Assembly (NCBI GenBank): GCA_023440865.1 | Contig: JAEXRM010000087.1 | Span: 1 to 13,584, forward strand | DNA: 13,584 nucleotides | Direction of reading: 5' to 3' | Source of the DNA: Bacillota bacterium | GTDB taxonomy: Bacteria > Bacillota > Clostridia > DSM-8532 | Shown: positions 5,794 to 13,567 of the stretch, piece by piece | Layout of the letters: each line of letters begins with the position of its first letter | How positions within the stretch are numbered: the first letter of the stretch is position 1 | The notes under the pieces: generated by a model | The model's input: only the letters and a program-made list of their open reading frames with translations | Databases searched by the model: none | Told to the model about the DNA's origin: nothing | Made by a program: the position numbers and the translations under genes

Positions 5794-8247
5794 TCATGCC
5801 AGCCGGTAGGCAAGCGCTTCCTCCTGTGAAACCGGCTTGCTGAACAAATATCCCTGCACGGCATCGCAGCCGTATGCCTTCAAAAGCGCCACCTGCGCCT
5901 CCTGCTCGACACCCTCCGCGACGATGTCGGCGCCCAGCTTGTGGGATATCCGAATGATCTCCTCGGTGAGGATGTAGCTCTTCTCGTCACGAATCATGTC
6001 ATCGACGAATGACTTGTCGATCTTCACCGTGTCGATTGGCAGGGTGCGCAAATGATTCAGGGAAGAGTAGCCCATGCCGAAATCATCCAGCGATACGTGG
6101 ATCCCGCCGTTCCGCAGGCTCCCGACCTTATCCGCCACGGTATCGAACGACTCGAGCAATGCGGTCTCCGTGATCTCGATACCCAGCAGGCATGGTTCGA
6201 TGCCCGTCTCGCGGATGATCTTCCACACCATGTCCAGAAAGCCGGGATCCATGACCTGAAGCGGGGAAATGTTGACCGACACGAACCTGCGTTCCGCCGG
6301 CTCCTGTTCGTTCAGCCGCTTCGCAAACAGACAGGCCTCTCGCAGGATCCAGTTCCCGATCGGAATGATCAGACCGGTATCCTCGGCAATCGGAATGAAC
6401 CGTACCGGGCTGACCATGCCGAAGGTCGGGCTGTTCCATCGGACAAGCGCCTCAAATCCGACAATCCTTCTGTCGAGGATATGAACCTGCGGCTGGTAGC
6501 GAAGGCTCAGCTCGCCATTCTCTGCCGCCTTGCGCAAATGGCTTTCCATCTGCATCCGTTCCGAGGCATCCTCTTCAAGTCTCACATCAAAGTGGCACCA
6601 GCCGTCCTTCCCCATGCCCTTGGCCTTGTACATCGCGATGTCCGCGTTCTTCATCAGCTTGCCCACCGTCGTGCCATCCTCGGGAAAACGGGTGATGCCC
6701 ATGCTGATGGTGAGCTGCAGCTGTCTTCCACTCAACGAGTAGGGCGTGGCAAACGCATGCGCGATCTTCGCTGCCATGTCTTCAATCGCATCATGCCCAT
6801 GTTCGCCTTGCAGGATGATGGCGAACTCATCACCCCCGACCCTGCTGATGTGGCATTGCACCTGCTTTCCGAGCGTCTGGAGGCGAAGGCCCGTCTGCCG
6901 CAGGAGATCGTCGCCGACATGGTGCCCCATGACATCGTTGATGTACTTGAAATTGTCGGTATCAACAAAAAAGAGGACGCCATGCGAAAGGGCTTCGGAA
7001 TCGGATGCGAGCCACTGCTCGAACCACTCGCCGAACGCACGTCGGTTCGGCAGGCCGGTCAGGCTGTCGACATAGGCCATGTCGAGGATCTTTCGCTCAT
7101 ATGCCTTGATTTCGGAGATGTCGAGGAGGGATCCGATGATGCCCATGTCCATGCCGTTCCGATAGATCAGCCGCGTGGCCTTGTTCCGGACCCACAGCTC
7201 ATGTCCGTCCCTGTGCCGGGCCCGGTACTCGATCACATACTGGTTGATGTCACCGTCCAGCAGCCGCTGCTCATGTTCCCCCACCATGACGGCATCGTCG
7301 GGATGCCGCCGGTTAGGTCGATCCGCATCAAACGCATCCGCCTCATGCGGCTCATAACCGAACATCAGGAAAGCCTTTTCGGAGTACTTGTATTTTCCGG
7401 TATCGGGATCGATCTTCCAGATGGCCTCGTTCCCGGCATTGAAGAGCGCCTCATACTCCTCCTCCGACGCTGCGATGCGGTCATACGCGGTGATGAGCTC
7501 CTCGTTCTGGGCCTTCAGCTCATCCTCGGAGGCCGCAAGCTGGCCGTAGGCGGCCTGCAGTTCCATCTTCTGGTGGTTCAGGTCGCCGTTAGCCAGCTCC
7601 AGGTCAAGGTTCGCCATCTCAAGCGCGTTTGTCTTGGTTTCGATCTCCCGCTCCGTCATCAGGATCATGCCAACACTGTAGGAAATCATCAGAAAGAATA
7701 CGGCTTTGTGAATGCCTGATTCCATGAGGGTGATCGGCCTGTTTGACAGGACCAGCAGCACGCATTTCCACAGCACCGTCTGAACGGACAGAATGATGCC
7801 GAGCAACAGGTTGACCAGGATTTTCATCTTTCGGGACTTGTTGTGCGCGTTGATGGCCCGGCTCAACAAATAACCGCTCGCGGCGCACGATGCAAGGGAC
7901 AGGACGAGGATGCCGGACGCGAAGCTGACACCGTAGACAACTATCGCGGCCGCAACCGTCATGGCCAGCATGATCAGCGCCGGAACGAGGCCGAACCAGG
8001 TTGCGATGATGCTTGTCATGACAAGGCGCACATCGATGATGTCCGAGCTTCTGAGGGATAGATTGCCCCAAATCAACAGGACGGAGACACTGCCGAAATA
8101 CACCCCCACAAGCATTGACCGGACATGGGGACGAAGCGCCCGTGTCCAGCGGCTGATGAAGAACGACACGTAGAAGACGGATACCAGAATGGCCATCGTC
8201 ATCAAGGTCTTGAAGAGGATCCCGTCGTATATGCTTTGGATGCCCAT
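5794..8247 (-). CDS. Membrane PAS-GGDEF-EAL cyclic-di-GMP synthase/phosphodiesterase
   Basis: This 817-residue inner-membrane signalling enzyme can in principle both make and break cyclic di-GMP. About six hydrophobic segments fill residues 9-200 and resemble the 5TM receptor type of LytS-YhcK. A charged coiled coil (about 205-265) leads to a PAS/PAC domain (about 265-388, ending in DISEIKAYER). The cyclase domain (about 390-550) has DSLTGLPNRR from D394 and an intact GGDEF at 471-475. The usual RxxD inhibitory site is absent; those positions read QVQC (462-465). The EAL domain (about 570-815) keeps E599-A-L, NISPLQ, EITET, DDFGMGYSSL from D721, KIDKSF and EGVEQE, so both halves look catalytically competent. 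The start has AGGGAG 5 nt upstream. The sensed signal is unknown; the neighbouring lipoprotein could be a partner, but nothing in the sequence proves it. Confidence 0.95.
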   Translation of the reverse strand: MGIQSIYDGILFKTLMTMAILVSVFYVSFFISRWTRALRPHVRSMLVGVYFGSVSVLLIWGNLSLRSSDIIDVRLVMTSIIATWFGLVPALIMLAMTVAAAIVVYGVSFASGILVLSLASCAASGYLLSRAINAHNKSRKMKILVNLLLGIILSVQTVLWKCVLLVLSNRPITLMESGIHKAVFFLMISYSVGMILMTEREIETKTNALEMANLDLELANGDLNHQKMELQAAYGQLAASEDELKAQNEELITAYDRIAASEEEYEALFNAGNEAIWKIDPDTGKYKYSEKAFLMFGYEPHEADAFDADRPNRRHPDDAVMVGEHEQRLLDGDINQYVIEYRARHRDGHELWVRNKATRLIYRNGMDMGIIGSLLDISEIKAYERKILDMAYVDSLTGLPNRRAFGEWFEQWLASDSEALSHGVLFFVDTDNFKYINDVMGHHVGDDLLRQTGLRLQTLGKQVQCHISRVGGDEFAIILQGEHGHDAIEDMAAKIAHAFATPYSLSGRQLQLTISMGITRFPEDGTTVGKLMKNADIAMYKAKGMGKDGWCHFDVRLEEDASERMQMESHLRKAAENGELSLRYQPQVHILDRRIVGFEALVRWNSPTFGMVSPVRFIPIAEDTGLIIPIGNWILREACLFAKRLNEQEPAERRFVSVNISPLQVMDPGFLDMVWKIIRETGIEPCLLGIEITETALLESFDTVADKVGSLRNGGIHVSLDDFGMGYSSLNHLRTLPIDTVKIDKSFVDDMIRDEKSYILTEEIIRISHKLGADIVAEGVEQEAQVALLKAYGCDAVQGYLFSKPVSQEEALAYRLA

Positions 8248-8309
8248 GCAGACTCCCTGTCAGGATGTTTTGATTCATTTCGGGCAATCCCGCGAACGCC
8301 CCGCAGTTG

Positions 8310-8340
8310 ATTATACCCTGATTTCCCTCCCCATACCCAA
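8310..8340 (-). promoter_or_regulatory. Candidate promoter of the GGDEF-EAL gene
   Basis: The minus strand has a perfect TATAAT at 8315-8310. The best -35 is TTGGGT at 8340-8335 with a long 19-nt spacer, so the -35 is weak. Transcription would start near 8303 and give a leader of about 55 nt before the ATG at 8247. Confidence 0.45.
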
Positions 8341-8460
8341 CAGCGAGCCCGCCTTCGCCCTGATTATCTGCGTCACAACGGCATCCGCCTTCCGGGAAAC
8401 CATGACCGAACGGCCACACACGAGGACTGCACGCCCTCAGGGACCTTCCCGGCACTGGAT

Positions 8461-8492
8461 CCGGCAACGCGGGCATCCGGCAACGCGGGCAT
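8461..8492. repeat. Perfect 16-bp tandem duplication, non-coding
   Basis: Two identical adjacent copies of CCGGCAACGCGGGCAT lie at 8461-8476 and 8477-8492. A third unit begins (CCC at 8493) but diverges at once. It lies in DNA with no convincing gene and has no evident function; recent slippage is the simplest reading. Confidence 0.85.
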
Positions 8493-8577
8493 CCCGCCCC
8501 GACGTCATCACGACACCCGCCACACCCGCTCAGGACGCACGTCTTGATCACACGGAGCAGGGGGCATGAAACGACAG

Positions 8578-8590
8578 ATACAAGTTGTAT
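8578..8590. promoter_or_regulatory. Upstream operator candidate for the GntR-LacI regulator
   Basis: ATACAAGTTGTAT is a palindrome with six-base arms around a central G. It differs at one position from the promoter-embedded site at 8736-8748. A second AT palindrome (GTATAT/ATATAC arms, 8587-8601) overlaps its right edge. The two operators are 158 bp apart centre to centre, close to 15 turns of the helix. Confidence 0.6.
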
Positions 8591-8730
8591 ATATCATATA
8601 CCTTACTCGTCCATAACCATGTACAATCAAGTGCTGTGAACCAACAATCCCTTGCCCGCCCCGTTCTCTTATCATCGCATCAAACAAGCATGCTCTATCC
8701 ATTTCAACAATCATGGTTACGTTCACTCTA

Positions 8731-8759
8731 TTGACATACATGTTGTATAGGTATATGCT
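8731..8759 (+). promoter_or_regulatory. Promoter of the regulator-ABC transporter operon
   Basis: A perfect TTGACA (8731-8736) is separated by 17 nt from TATGCT (8754-8759, 4/6), a sigma-A-type promoter. Transcription would start near 8766, just before the in-frame ATG at 8769, which supports the later start at 8808 for the regulator. An operator-like palindrome fills most of the spacer, so bound repressor should block RNA polymerase. Confidence 0.75.
8736..8748. promoter_or_regulatory. Promoter-embedded operator candidate for the GntR-LacI regulator
   Basis: ATACATGTTGTAT has five-base inverted arms (ATACA/TGTAT) and matches the upstream site at 12 of 13 positions. It overlaps the last base of the -35 and sits in the spacer, the classic place for a repressor site. 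It precedes the regulator gene itself, which implies autoregulation. Confidence 0.65.
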
Positions 8760-8807
8760 CAAGCCGCAATGATCCCCTCGACAAATCGTAACAAGCGAGG
8801 CACCCGC

Positions 8808-9917
8808 ATGGCGTTGATCGACAGGGAATCGAAAATCCCCATCTATCGTCAGATCTATGACGACATCAATCTGCGGATACGGCATGGCGAGTTCGCCTTT
8901 GGCAGCCTGCTTCCTTCGGAGAGCAAGCTGTGCGCCCTGTATGGGGTGGAACGGGCGACCGTCCGGCGCGCGCTGTCGATGATGGTGGACGACGGCCAGA
9001 TTGCCAAGCACCATGGCATCGGCACAAGCGTGCTGAACGCCAACGGCACGGTCGACACGCCCAGGAAAAAGACGCTGCTGTTTCTGCTTCCGCGCGGTCA
9101 AGGCGATACCGATCTGGTCAGCGAACCCTTCAATGCAAAGCTGATTCGCACCATCGAGCGGGAGTGCGCGCAGAAGGGGTATGACCTGCTGTACAAGTCG
9201 TTCTCTCCAAACGAGACGGCCGATGACCTGATCCAGACCTGCAACCCGACGGGTGTGTTCCTTACCAGCTTCATGCCGCATGACACATACAAGCAGCTGC
9301 ACCAGAGCGGTATCCCCGTCGTCCTCCTCAACCAGAGTCATCCGCTTTATCCCTCCATCTCCCTGGACAACAAGGGCGGCGCAAGGATGGTGGTGGAACA
9401 TCTGATTGCGCTGGGACACAAGCAGATCGGGTATATCGGAACCCTGTCGGAGCACCAGATTCAGGTCAACCGGTTCAGCGGGTATCAGGAAGCCATGCAG
9501 GAAAGCGCGTTGTCCATCAACGGCAACTGGCTGGCATATGGAGACTGGTCGATGGAAAGCGGCAAGACCGCAATGCGCCAGCTCCTCTCCAGAGGCGAAC
9601 CACCCACCGCGCTCTTTGTCGCGAATGACGCAATGGCGATCGGCGCCATGATGGCGGCCATGGACAGGGGCATATCCATTCCGCATGACATCAGCATCGT
9701 CGGATTCGATGACATCGATCAGGCCTCCTATGTCCGGCCAGCCCTCACAACCGTGTCCTTCGACTATCACGCAATGTCCCGTGCCGCATGCATGCTGATG
9801 TTCGAGATGATCGAGCACGACAACCGCGCGTTGAACATCAACATCTACCTGCCCTTGAAGCTCATGGATCGGGAATCGACAGCCAGGTACATGCAACCGG
9901 CCAGGCCAACAAAATAG
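8808..9917 (+). CDS. GntR-LacI hybrid transcriptional repressor (AraR-like architecture)
   Basis: This 369-residue regulator is built like Bacillus AraR, which is of similar length. A GntR winged helix-turn-helix fills residues 1-75 (P11-x-Y13-x-Q-I16, LPSE at 35-38, R49-x-T-V-R53, and the GIGT wing at 70-73). A LacI-type sugar-binding domain follows, with NQS, GHKQIGYIG, ALFVANDAMAIGAM and ISIVGFDDID-like motifs typical of the family. It should bind a sugar and release DNA, controlling the three transporter genes that follow, the first after 28 nt. The start at 8808 is chosen because AGCGAGG lies 7 nt upstream and because the alternative ATG at 8769 would sit almost at the predicted transcription start. 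The inducer is not known; the transported sugar or a breakdown product is the natural guess. Confidence 0.93.
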   Translation: MALIDRESKIPIYRQIYDDINLRIRHGEFAFGSLLPSESKLCALYGVERATVRRALSMMVDDGQIAKHHGIGTSVLNANGTVDTPRKKTLLFLLPRGQGDTDLVSEPFNAKLIRTIERECAQKGYDLLYKSFSPNETADDLIQTCNPTGVFLTSFMPHDTYKQLHQSGIPVVLLNQSHPLYPSISLDNKGGARMVVEHLIALGHKQIGYIGTLSEHQIQVNRFSGYQEAMQESALSINGNWLAYGDWSMESGKTAMRQLLSRGEPPTALFVANDAMAIGAMMAAMDRGISIPHDISIVGFDDIDQASYVRPALTTVSFDYHAMSRAACMLMFEMIEHDNRALNINIYLPLKLMDRESTARYMQPARPTK

Positions 9918-9945
9918 GACAAGGACCACAGGAAGGTGGGAACGC

Positions 9946-10893
9946 ATGAAGCTGGGCAAGCCTCAGCCGATCGGGCATCCTCTACCGTTCGGAGTACGTG
10001 TCGTCAAGGACTGGAAACGTTTCCGGTCCATCTATCTGCTTGCCTTTGTAGGCATTGCCTATTACCTGATTTTCCATTATCTGCCCATGTGCGGCATCCT
10101 GATCGCATTCGAGAACTACAAGCCGCTGAAAGGGTTCTTCCGCAGCGAGTGGGTGGGATTGAAGTACTTCATCGATTTCTTCCAGGGTTATTATGCGAAA
10201 CGGATCATCCTGAATACCGTGATCATCAACTTTTATGATCTGCTGTTCGGTTTCCCCGCTCCCATTCTCTTCGCACTGCTGCTCAACGAGGTGTCAAACA
10301 AGGCCTTCAAGCGAACCGTGCAGACCATCTCCTATCTGCCCTATTTCATATCCCTGGTTGTCATCTGCGGCATCCTGGTGGATTTTCTGTCCCAGGAGGG
10401 CCTGATCAACAGCCTCTTGGGCGTATTCGGATTTGAGCCGACATCCTTCCTCCTGTTTCCACAGTACTTCCGGACGATCTACATCGCTTCAGGCATCTGG
10501 CAATACATGGGGTATGGCGCAATCATCTACATGGCGGCCCTCTCCTCGGTCGACACGCAGTTGTACGACGCGGCGGTCATCGACGGCTGCAACCGGTTCA
10601 AATGCGTCCTCCACGTCACGCTGCCGGGCATCATGCCGACCATCATCATCATGCTGATCCTGCGTGTCGGCAGCATGATGAGCGTCGGTTTCGAAAAGAT
10701 CATCCTGCTGTACAATCCAGCCACCTTCGAAACGGCGGATGTCATCTCGAGCTTTGTCTACCGGTATGGCCTGCTGCAGGGAAATTTCAGCTACAGCACA
10801 GCCGTCGGCCTGTTCAACTCCGTCGTGAACTTCCTTCTGCTCGTCGGCATGAACAAATTCAGCAAGCGCGTCAGCGAGGTTTCCTTGTGGTAG
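9946..10893 (+). CDS. ABC sugar transporter permease, LplB type
   Basis: This inner-membrane subunit of a CUT1-class carbohydrate importer has 315 residues with about six hydrophobic helices. The cytoplasmic EAA loop that contacts the ATPase is visible at 208-228 (D208-A-A, D213-G214, L226-P227-G228), with D in place of the usual leading E and C215 where A is common. The first helix segment (FVGIAYYLIFHYLPMCGILIAF) is characteristic of the LplB/YteP group used for oligosaccharides. GGTGGG lies 5 nt before the ATG. It is third-person partner to the permease encoded 21 nt downstream, and no ATP-binding subunit is present in the window, which is normal where a shared MsmX-type ATPase serves several importers. 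A cre-like palindrome lies in codons 23-27. Confidence 0.95.
   Translation: MKLGKPQPIGHPLPFGVRVVKDWKRFRSIYLLAFVGIAYYLIFHYLPMCGILIAFENYKPLKGFFRSEWVGLKYFIDFFQGYYAKRIILNTVIINFYDLLFGFPAPILFALLLNEVSNKAFKRTVQTISYLPYFISLVVICGILVDFLSQEGLINSLLGVFGFEPTSFLLFPQYFRTIYIASGIWQYMGYGAIIYMAALSSVDTQLYDAAVIDGCNRFKCVLHVTLPGIMPTIIIMLILRVGSMMSVGFEKIILLYNPATFETADVISSFVYRYGLLQGNFSYSTAVGLFNSVVNFLLLVGMNKFSKRVSEVSLW
10012..10025. promoter_or_regulatory. cre-like palindrome inside the first permease gene
   Basis: TGGAAACGTTTCCG contains a perfect 12-bp palindrome, GGAAACGTTTCC (10013-10024). It fits the core of the CcpA cre consensus (TG-x-AA-x-CG), with mismatches only towards the right edge. Intragenic cre sites near the 5' end of sugar-transport genes are known in Bacillota, where bound CcpA blocks elongation. 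Function here is inferred. Confidence 0.4.
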
Positions 10894-10914
10894 CGTGACA
10901 GGAGGTCGTCCGCC

Positions 10915-11808
10915 ATGTGGCAATACGGAAAGAAAAGCATCGCAAGTCGGGCATTTGATGTGTGCAATGCCGTTCTTCTGGCACTGGTCAGCATCGTCAC
11001 CCTCTATCCGTTCATCTTTGTCCTTTTCGCCTCCTTCAGCGATCCGACACGCCTGCTTGCTCACCGCGGCCCCCTGCTTTTCCCGCTCGGCTTCACGTTC
11101 AACGGCTATCTGCTGGCTTTCAAGACAGACGCCATCCTCAACGGGTACAAGGTGACGGCTTTCATCGTTCTCGTGGGCACCCTGATCAACCTGGTCATGA
11201 CCATGGTCTTCGCTTACGTCATATCCAGGCGGGGCATGATGTGGGGGCGCTTCCTGACGCTGATGGCGGTTTTCACCATGTATTTCAACGGCGGCATGAT
11301 CCCAGCCTTCCTTGTCGTGAAGGGATTGGGGCTGTATGACAGCATCTGGTCGCTCATCATCCCCGGCATGATCAACACCTTCTTCCTGATCATCATGCGC
11401 ACCTCCATCCTGGGCGTTCCCGCCGAGCTCGAGGAATCCGCCCGACTCGATGGCGCGGGCGAGCTCGTGGTGCTGTTCCGGATCGTCCTGCCGATGATCA
11501 TCCCCACCATTGCGGCCTTGGGGCTGTTCTATGCCGTCCAGTACTGGAACAGCTGGTCCCAGGCGCTCATCTACATCAAATCGGAAGAGAAGTATCCGCT
11601 GCAGCTGGTTCTCCGCACCATCCTCATCCAGAACAACGCCAGCGGGCAGATGGCTTCAGCCGCATATGAGGGTTCCCAGAACGAGGCGTACCGCAGGCTG
11701 ATGAAGTACTCGACCGTGGTCATTTCCATCGTCCCCATCATGTGCATCTATCCGTTCATTCAACGGTATTTCACCCAAGGCGTCATGATCGGCGCCATCA
11801 AGGGGTGA
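10915..11808 (+). CDS. ABC sugar transporter permease, LplC/YtcP type
   Basis: This is the second membrane subunit of the same importer, 297 residues with about six hydrophobic helices. The EAA loop is canonical: E174-S-A176, D179-G180-A181 and L192-P193. The N-terminal ATLYPF-like segment (SIVTLYPFIFVLFASFSDP) and the C-terminal RYFTQGVMIGAIKG end are typical of the LplC/YtcP group. A full AGGAGGT lies 9 nt upstream of the ATG, in a 21-nt gap after the first permease, so the two should be made together. The two permeases should form a heterodimer taking sugar from the lipoprotein encoded next. Confidence 0.95.
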   Translation: MWQYGKKSIASRAFDVCNAVLLALVSIVTLYPFIFVLFASFSDPTRLLAHRGPLLFPLGFTFNGYLLAFKTDAILNGYKVTAFIVLVGTLINLVMTMVFAYVISRRGMMWGRFLTLMAVFTMYFNGGMIPAFLVVKGLGLYDSIWSLIIPGMINTFFLIIMRTSILGVPAELEESARLDGAGELVVLFRIVLPMIIPTIAALGLFYAVQYWNSWSQALIYIKSEEKYPLQLVLRTILIQNNASGQMASAAYEGSQNEAYRRLMKYSTVVISIVPIMCIYPFIQRYFTQGVMIGAIKG

Positions 11809-11817
11809 CCGGCGAAC

Positions 11818-11837
11818 AATACCAAGGAATTGGTGTT
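11818..11837 (+). promoter_or_regulatory. GNRA-capped RNA hairpin before the solute-binding protein gene
   Basis: AATACCAA (11818-11825) and TTGGTGTT (11830-11837) can form an 8-bp RNA stem, including one U-G pair, closed by the tetraloop GGAA, which fits the GNRA class. It lies in the 49-nt gap after the second permease and ends a few bases before the AGGAGGAGG ribosome site without covering it. No U-run follows, so it is not a standard terminator; an mRNA-stabilising or processing role is an inference. Confidence 0.45.
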
Positions 11838-11857
11838 GATACAGGAGGAGGATTGTC

Positions 11858-13567
11858 ATGAAGAAAAGACGCATGCTAGCCCTGATACTCGTCATGACGC
11901 TGGTTGTCTCCCTCATGGGTGGCTGTGGGACGGCACAGGCACCCGCCTCGCCATCCGCCTCTTCTTCCGTTGCGGCCTCGACCGCGGCTTCGGCTTCAAC
12001 GGAAGCAGCGTCGGAAGCAGCGCCCGTCACACAGGGACCACCCACCACCATCACCTACTACCGGCAAGGCATGAACAACACCAAAGTCGTGGCGAAATGG
12101 TCCGAGACGCTGTGGATACAGACACTTGAAGAGAAAATGAACGTCAAGATCGACTTTCAGGGGCCTCCCTCCTCGGACGACTACAACGCCGCCGCGACCA
12201 TCATGCTGGCGAGCGGCACCCTGACCGATCTGTTCTACTACAACTTCAGCAACTATGACGGCGGTCTCGCCTCCGCCATCGAAGACGGCGTGGTGGTGAA
12301 CATCAGCGCCAATGAGCAGTACAAGGCGGCCCTGCCGACCTGGTTCGGCTTGTTGGACAGCAACGATGCCATTCGCCGTTCCGTGACATTGGACGACGGC
12401 ACGTCGGCCCTTTTCTGCCACGTGGATGAAAATCTCAAGCGTGGCGCCTACTGGGGCATGGGCGTCCGGGAGGACTGGCTCAAGAAACTGAACCTGAAAT
12501 CCCCCACCAGCATCACGGAACTCGAGGAGGTCCTCATAGCGTTCCGCGACAAGGATCCCAATGGCAACGGCAAGAAGGACGAGATTCCGATCACGGACTG
12601 GAACCTTGCGGGCGGCACCTACTTCTTCACCCTCTCGAACATCATCTCGGCTTATGGCATGCTGTACCAGGAATGCCAGCTCGACCCCTCCACGGGCAAG
12701 GTGAACTACTGGGTCAACGTGAACGACGGCAAGAACTTCCAGGAACTCGTCACCCTGCTGAACAAGTGGTACAAGGAAGGCCTGCTCGATCCGGAATGGG
12801 CCGCCCAGGATGGAACGGCACAGGACGCGAAGGTCACCAGCGACCGCGTCGGCGTGCTGCATGTCTGGCCCTCCAACTTCAACATCTTCAACACCGCGCT
12901 GCGCAAGACCAATTCCGAAGCAACCTTCAGCGGCCTGCCCGCCATGAAGGGGCCCGATGGCAAGCCGTATGGCCCGAACAGTGCGATGGTTCGGCCTGCC
13001 GCCTCCACCGAAGGCACCGTCATCACCCCGCAGGCGGAGAAGGATGGAACCATTGATGCCTGTCTGGCTTTGATCGACTTCATGTACACCGACGAGGGCA
13101 GCGACATCATCAACTGGGGCAAGGAAGGCGTCTCCTACACCATCGGCGCGGACGGGAAGAAAGCCTGGACCGACGAGGTGGCGAAGGATCCGGAATTCCT
13201 CATCAACGACAAGGTGAACAAGTACGGCATTCCCACATTCGGTTCATGGCCCAAGAAGATGAGTTACGACGCCTGGGCGTCCATCGAGCTGAACACGGCG
13301 GAATCGACAGCCGCGCACAAGCTGTGGGGCGAGGCCGACACGAGCCTGTGCCTGCCCAACCTGACGCTGAGCTCCTCGGAAGCGCAGGACTACGCCAAGA
13401 TCATGAACGACGTCAAGACGGCCATCGTGGAGAACTTCACGAAGTTCGTCATCGGCACGCGTCCGGTAACCGAAGTGCCGGACCTGGTCAAGCAATGCAA
13501 GGACATGGGACTGGAAAAGGCATTGGCCCTGTACCAGTCCGCATATGACAGGTATATGGCCAAGTAG
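11858..13567 (+). CDS. Extracellular solute-binding lipoprotein, LplA type
   Basis: This is the sugar-capturing subunit of the importer, 569 residues, the large size usual for LplA-type family 1 binding proteins. The signal peptide (MKKRRMLALILVM, then a hydrophobic stretch) ends in the lipobox LMGGC, so C23 should be lipidated. A linker rich in Ala, Ser and Thr follows to about residue 58. The folded part has ASGTLTDLFYYN near the start and an EF-hand-like loop at D231-K-D233-P-N235-G-N237-G-K-K-D241-E242, a common Ca-binding feature of this group. AGGAGGAGG lies 6 nt before the ATG, the strongest ribosome site of the operon, as expected for the most abundant subunit. The reading frame ends 17 nt before the window edge; further genes of the operon may follow. 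The ligand is probably an oligosaccharide, but is not readable. Confidence 0.95.
   Translation: MKKRRMLALILVMTLVVSLMGGCGTAQAPASPSASSSVAASTAASASTEAASEAAPVTQGPPTTITYYRQGMNNTKVVAKWSETLWIQTLEEKMNVKIDFQGPPSSDDYNAAATIMLASGTLTDLFYYNFSNYDGGLASAIEDGVVVNISANEQYKAALPTWFGLLDSNDAIRRSVTLDDGTSALFCHVDENLKRGAYWGMGVREDWLKKLNLKSPTSITELEEVLIAFRDKDPNGNGKKDEIPITDWNLAGGTYFFTLSNIISAYGMLYQECQLDPSTGKVNYWVNVNDGKNFQELVTLLNKWYKEGLLDPEWAAQDGTAQDAKVTSDRVGVLHVWPSNFNIFNTALRKTNSEATFSGLPAMKGPDGKPYGPNSAMVRPAASTEGTVITPQAEKDGTIDACLALIDFMYTDEGSDIINWGKEGVSYTIGADGKKAWTDEVAKDPEFLINDKVNKYGIPTFGSWPKKMSYDAWASIELNTAESTAAHKLWGEADTSLCLPNLTLSSSEAQDYAKIMNDVKTAIVENFTKFVIGTRPVTEVPDLVKQCKDMGLEKALALYQSAYDRYMAK

Larger units (their letters stand above)
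8248..8807. other. Long intergenic region between the GGDEF-EAL gene and the ABC operon
   Basis: This 560-bp region holds no convincing gene. The left part, 8248-8570, is GC-rich and carries a perfect -10 for the GGDEF-EAL gene and a 16-bp duplication. The right part, 8571-8768, is clearly AT-rich and holds the two operators and the operon promoter. Open frames crossing the left part have no ribosome binding site and no recognisable product. The remaining stretch, 8341-8570, shows nothing except the duplication. Confidence 0.7.

Noticed and set aside
6052..7719. A 555-codon open frame on the plus strand opposite the GGDEF-EAL gene
   Set aside because: It is antisense to a gene with full domain signatures. 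Its composition follows from GC-rich codon use of that gene, and it shows no recognisable motif.
7619..8551. A 310-codon minus-strand frame covering the intergenic region and the 5' part of the GGDEF-EAL gene in another frame
   Set aside because: It would need a GTG start with no ribosome site, and it overlaps the conserved membrane domain out of frame.
8508..9959. A 483-codon open frame on the minus strand opposite the GntR-LacI gene
   Set aside because: It is antisense to a well-supported regulator and crosses the promoter and both operators. No family motif is visible.
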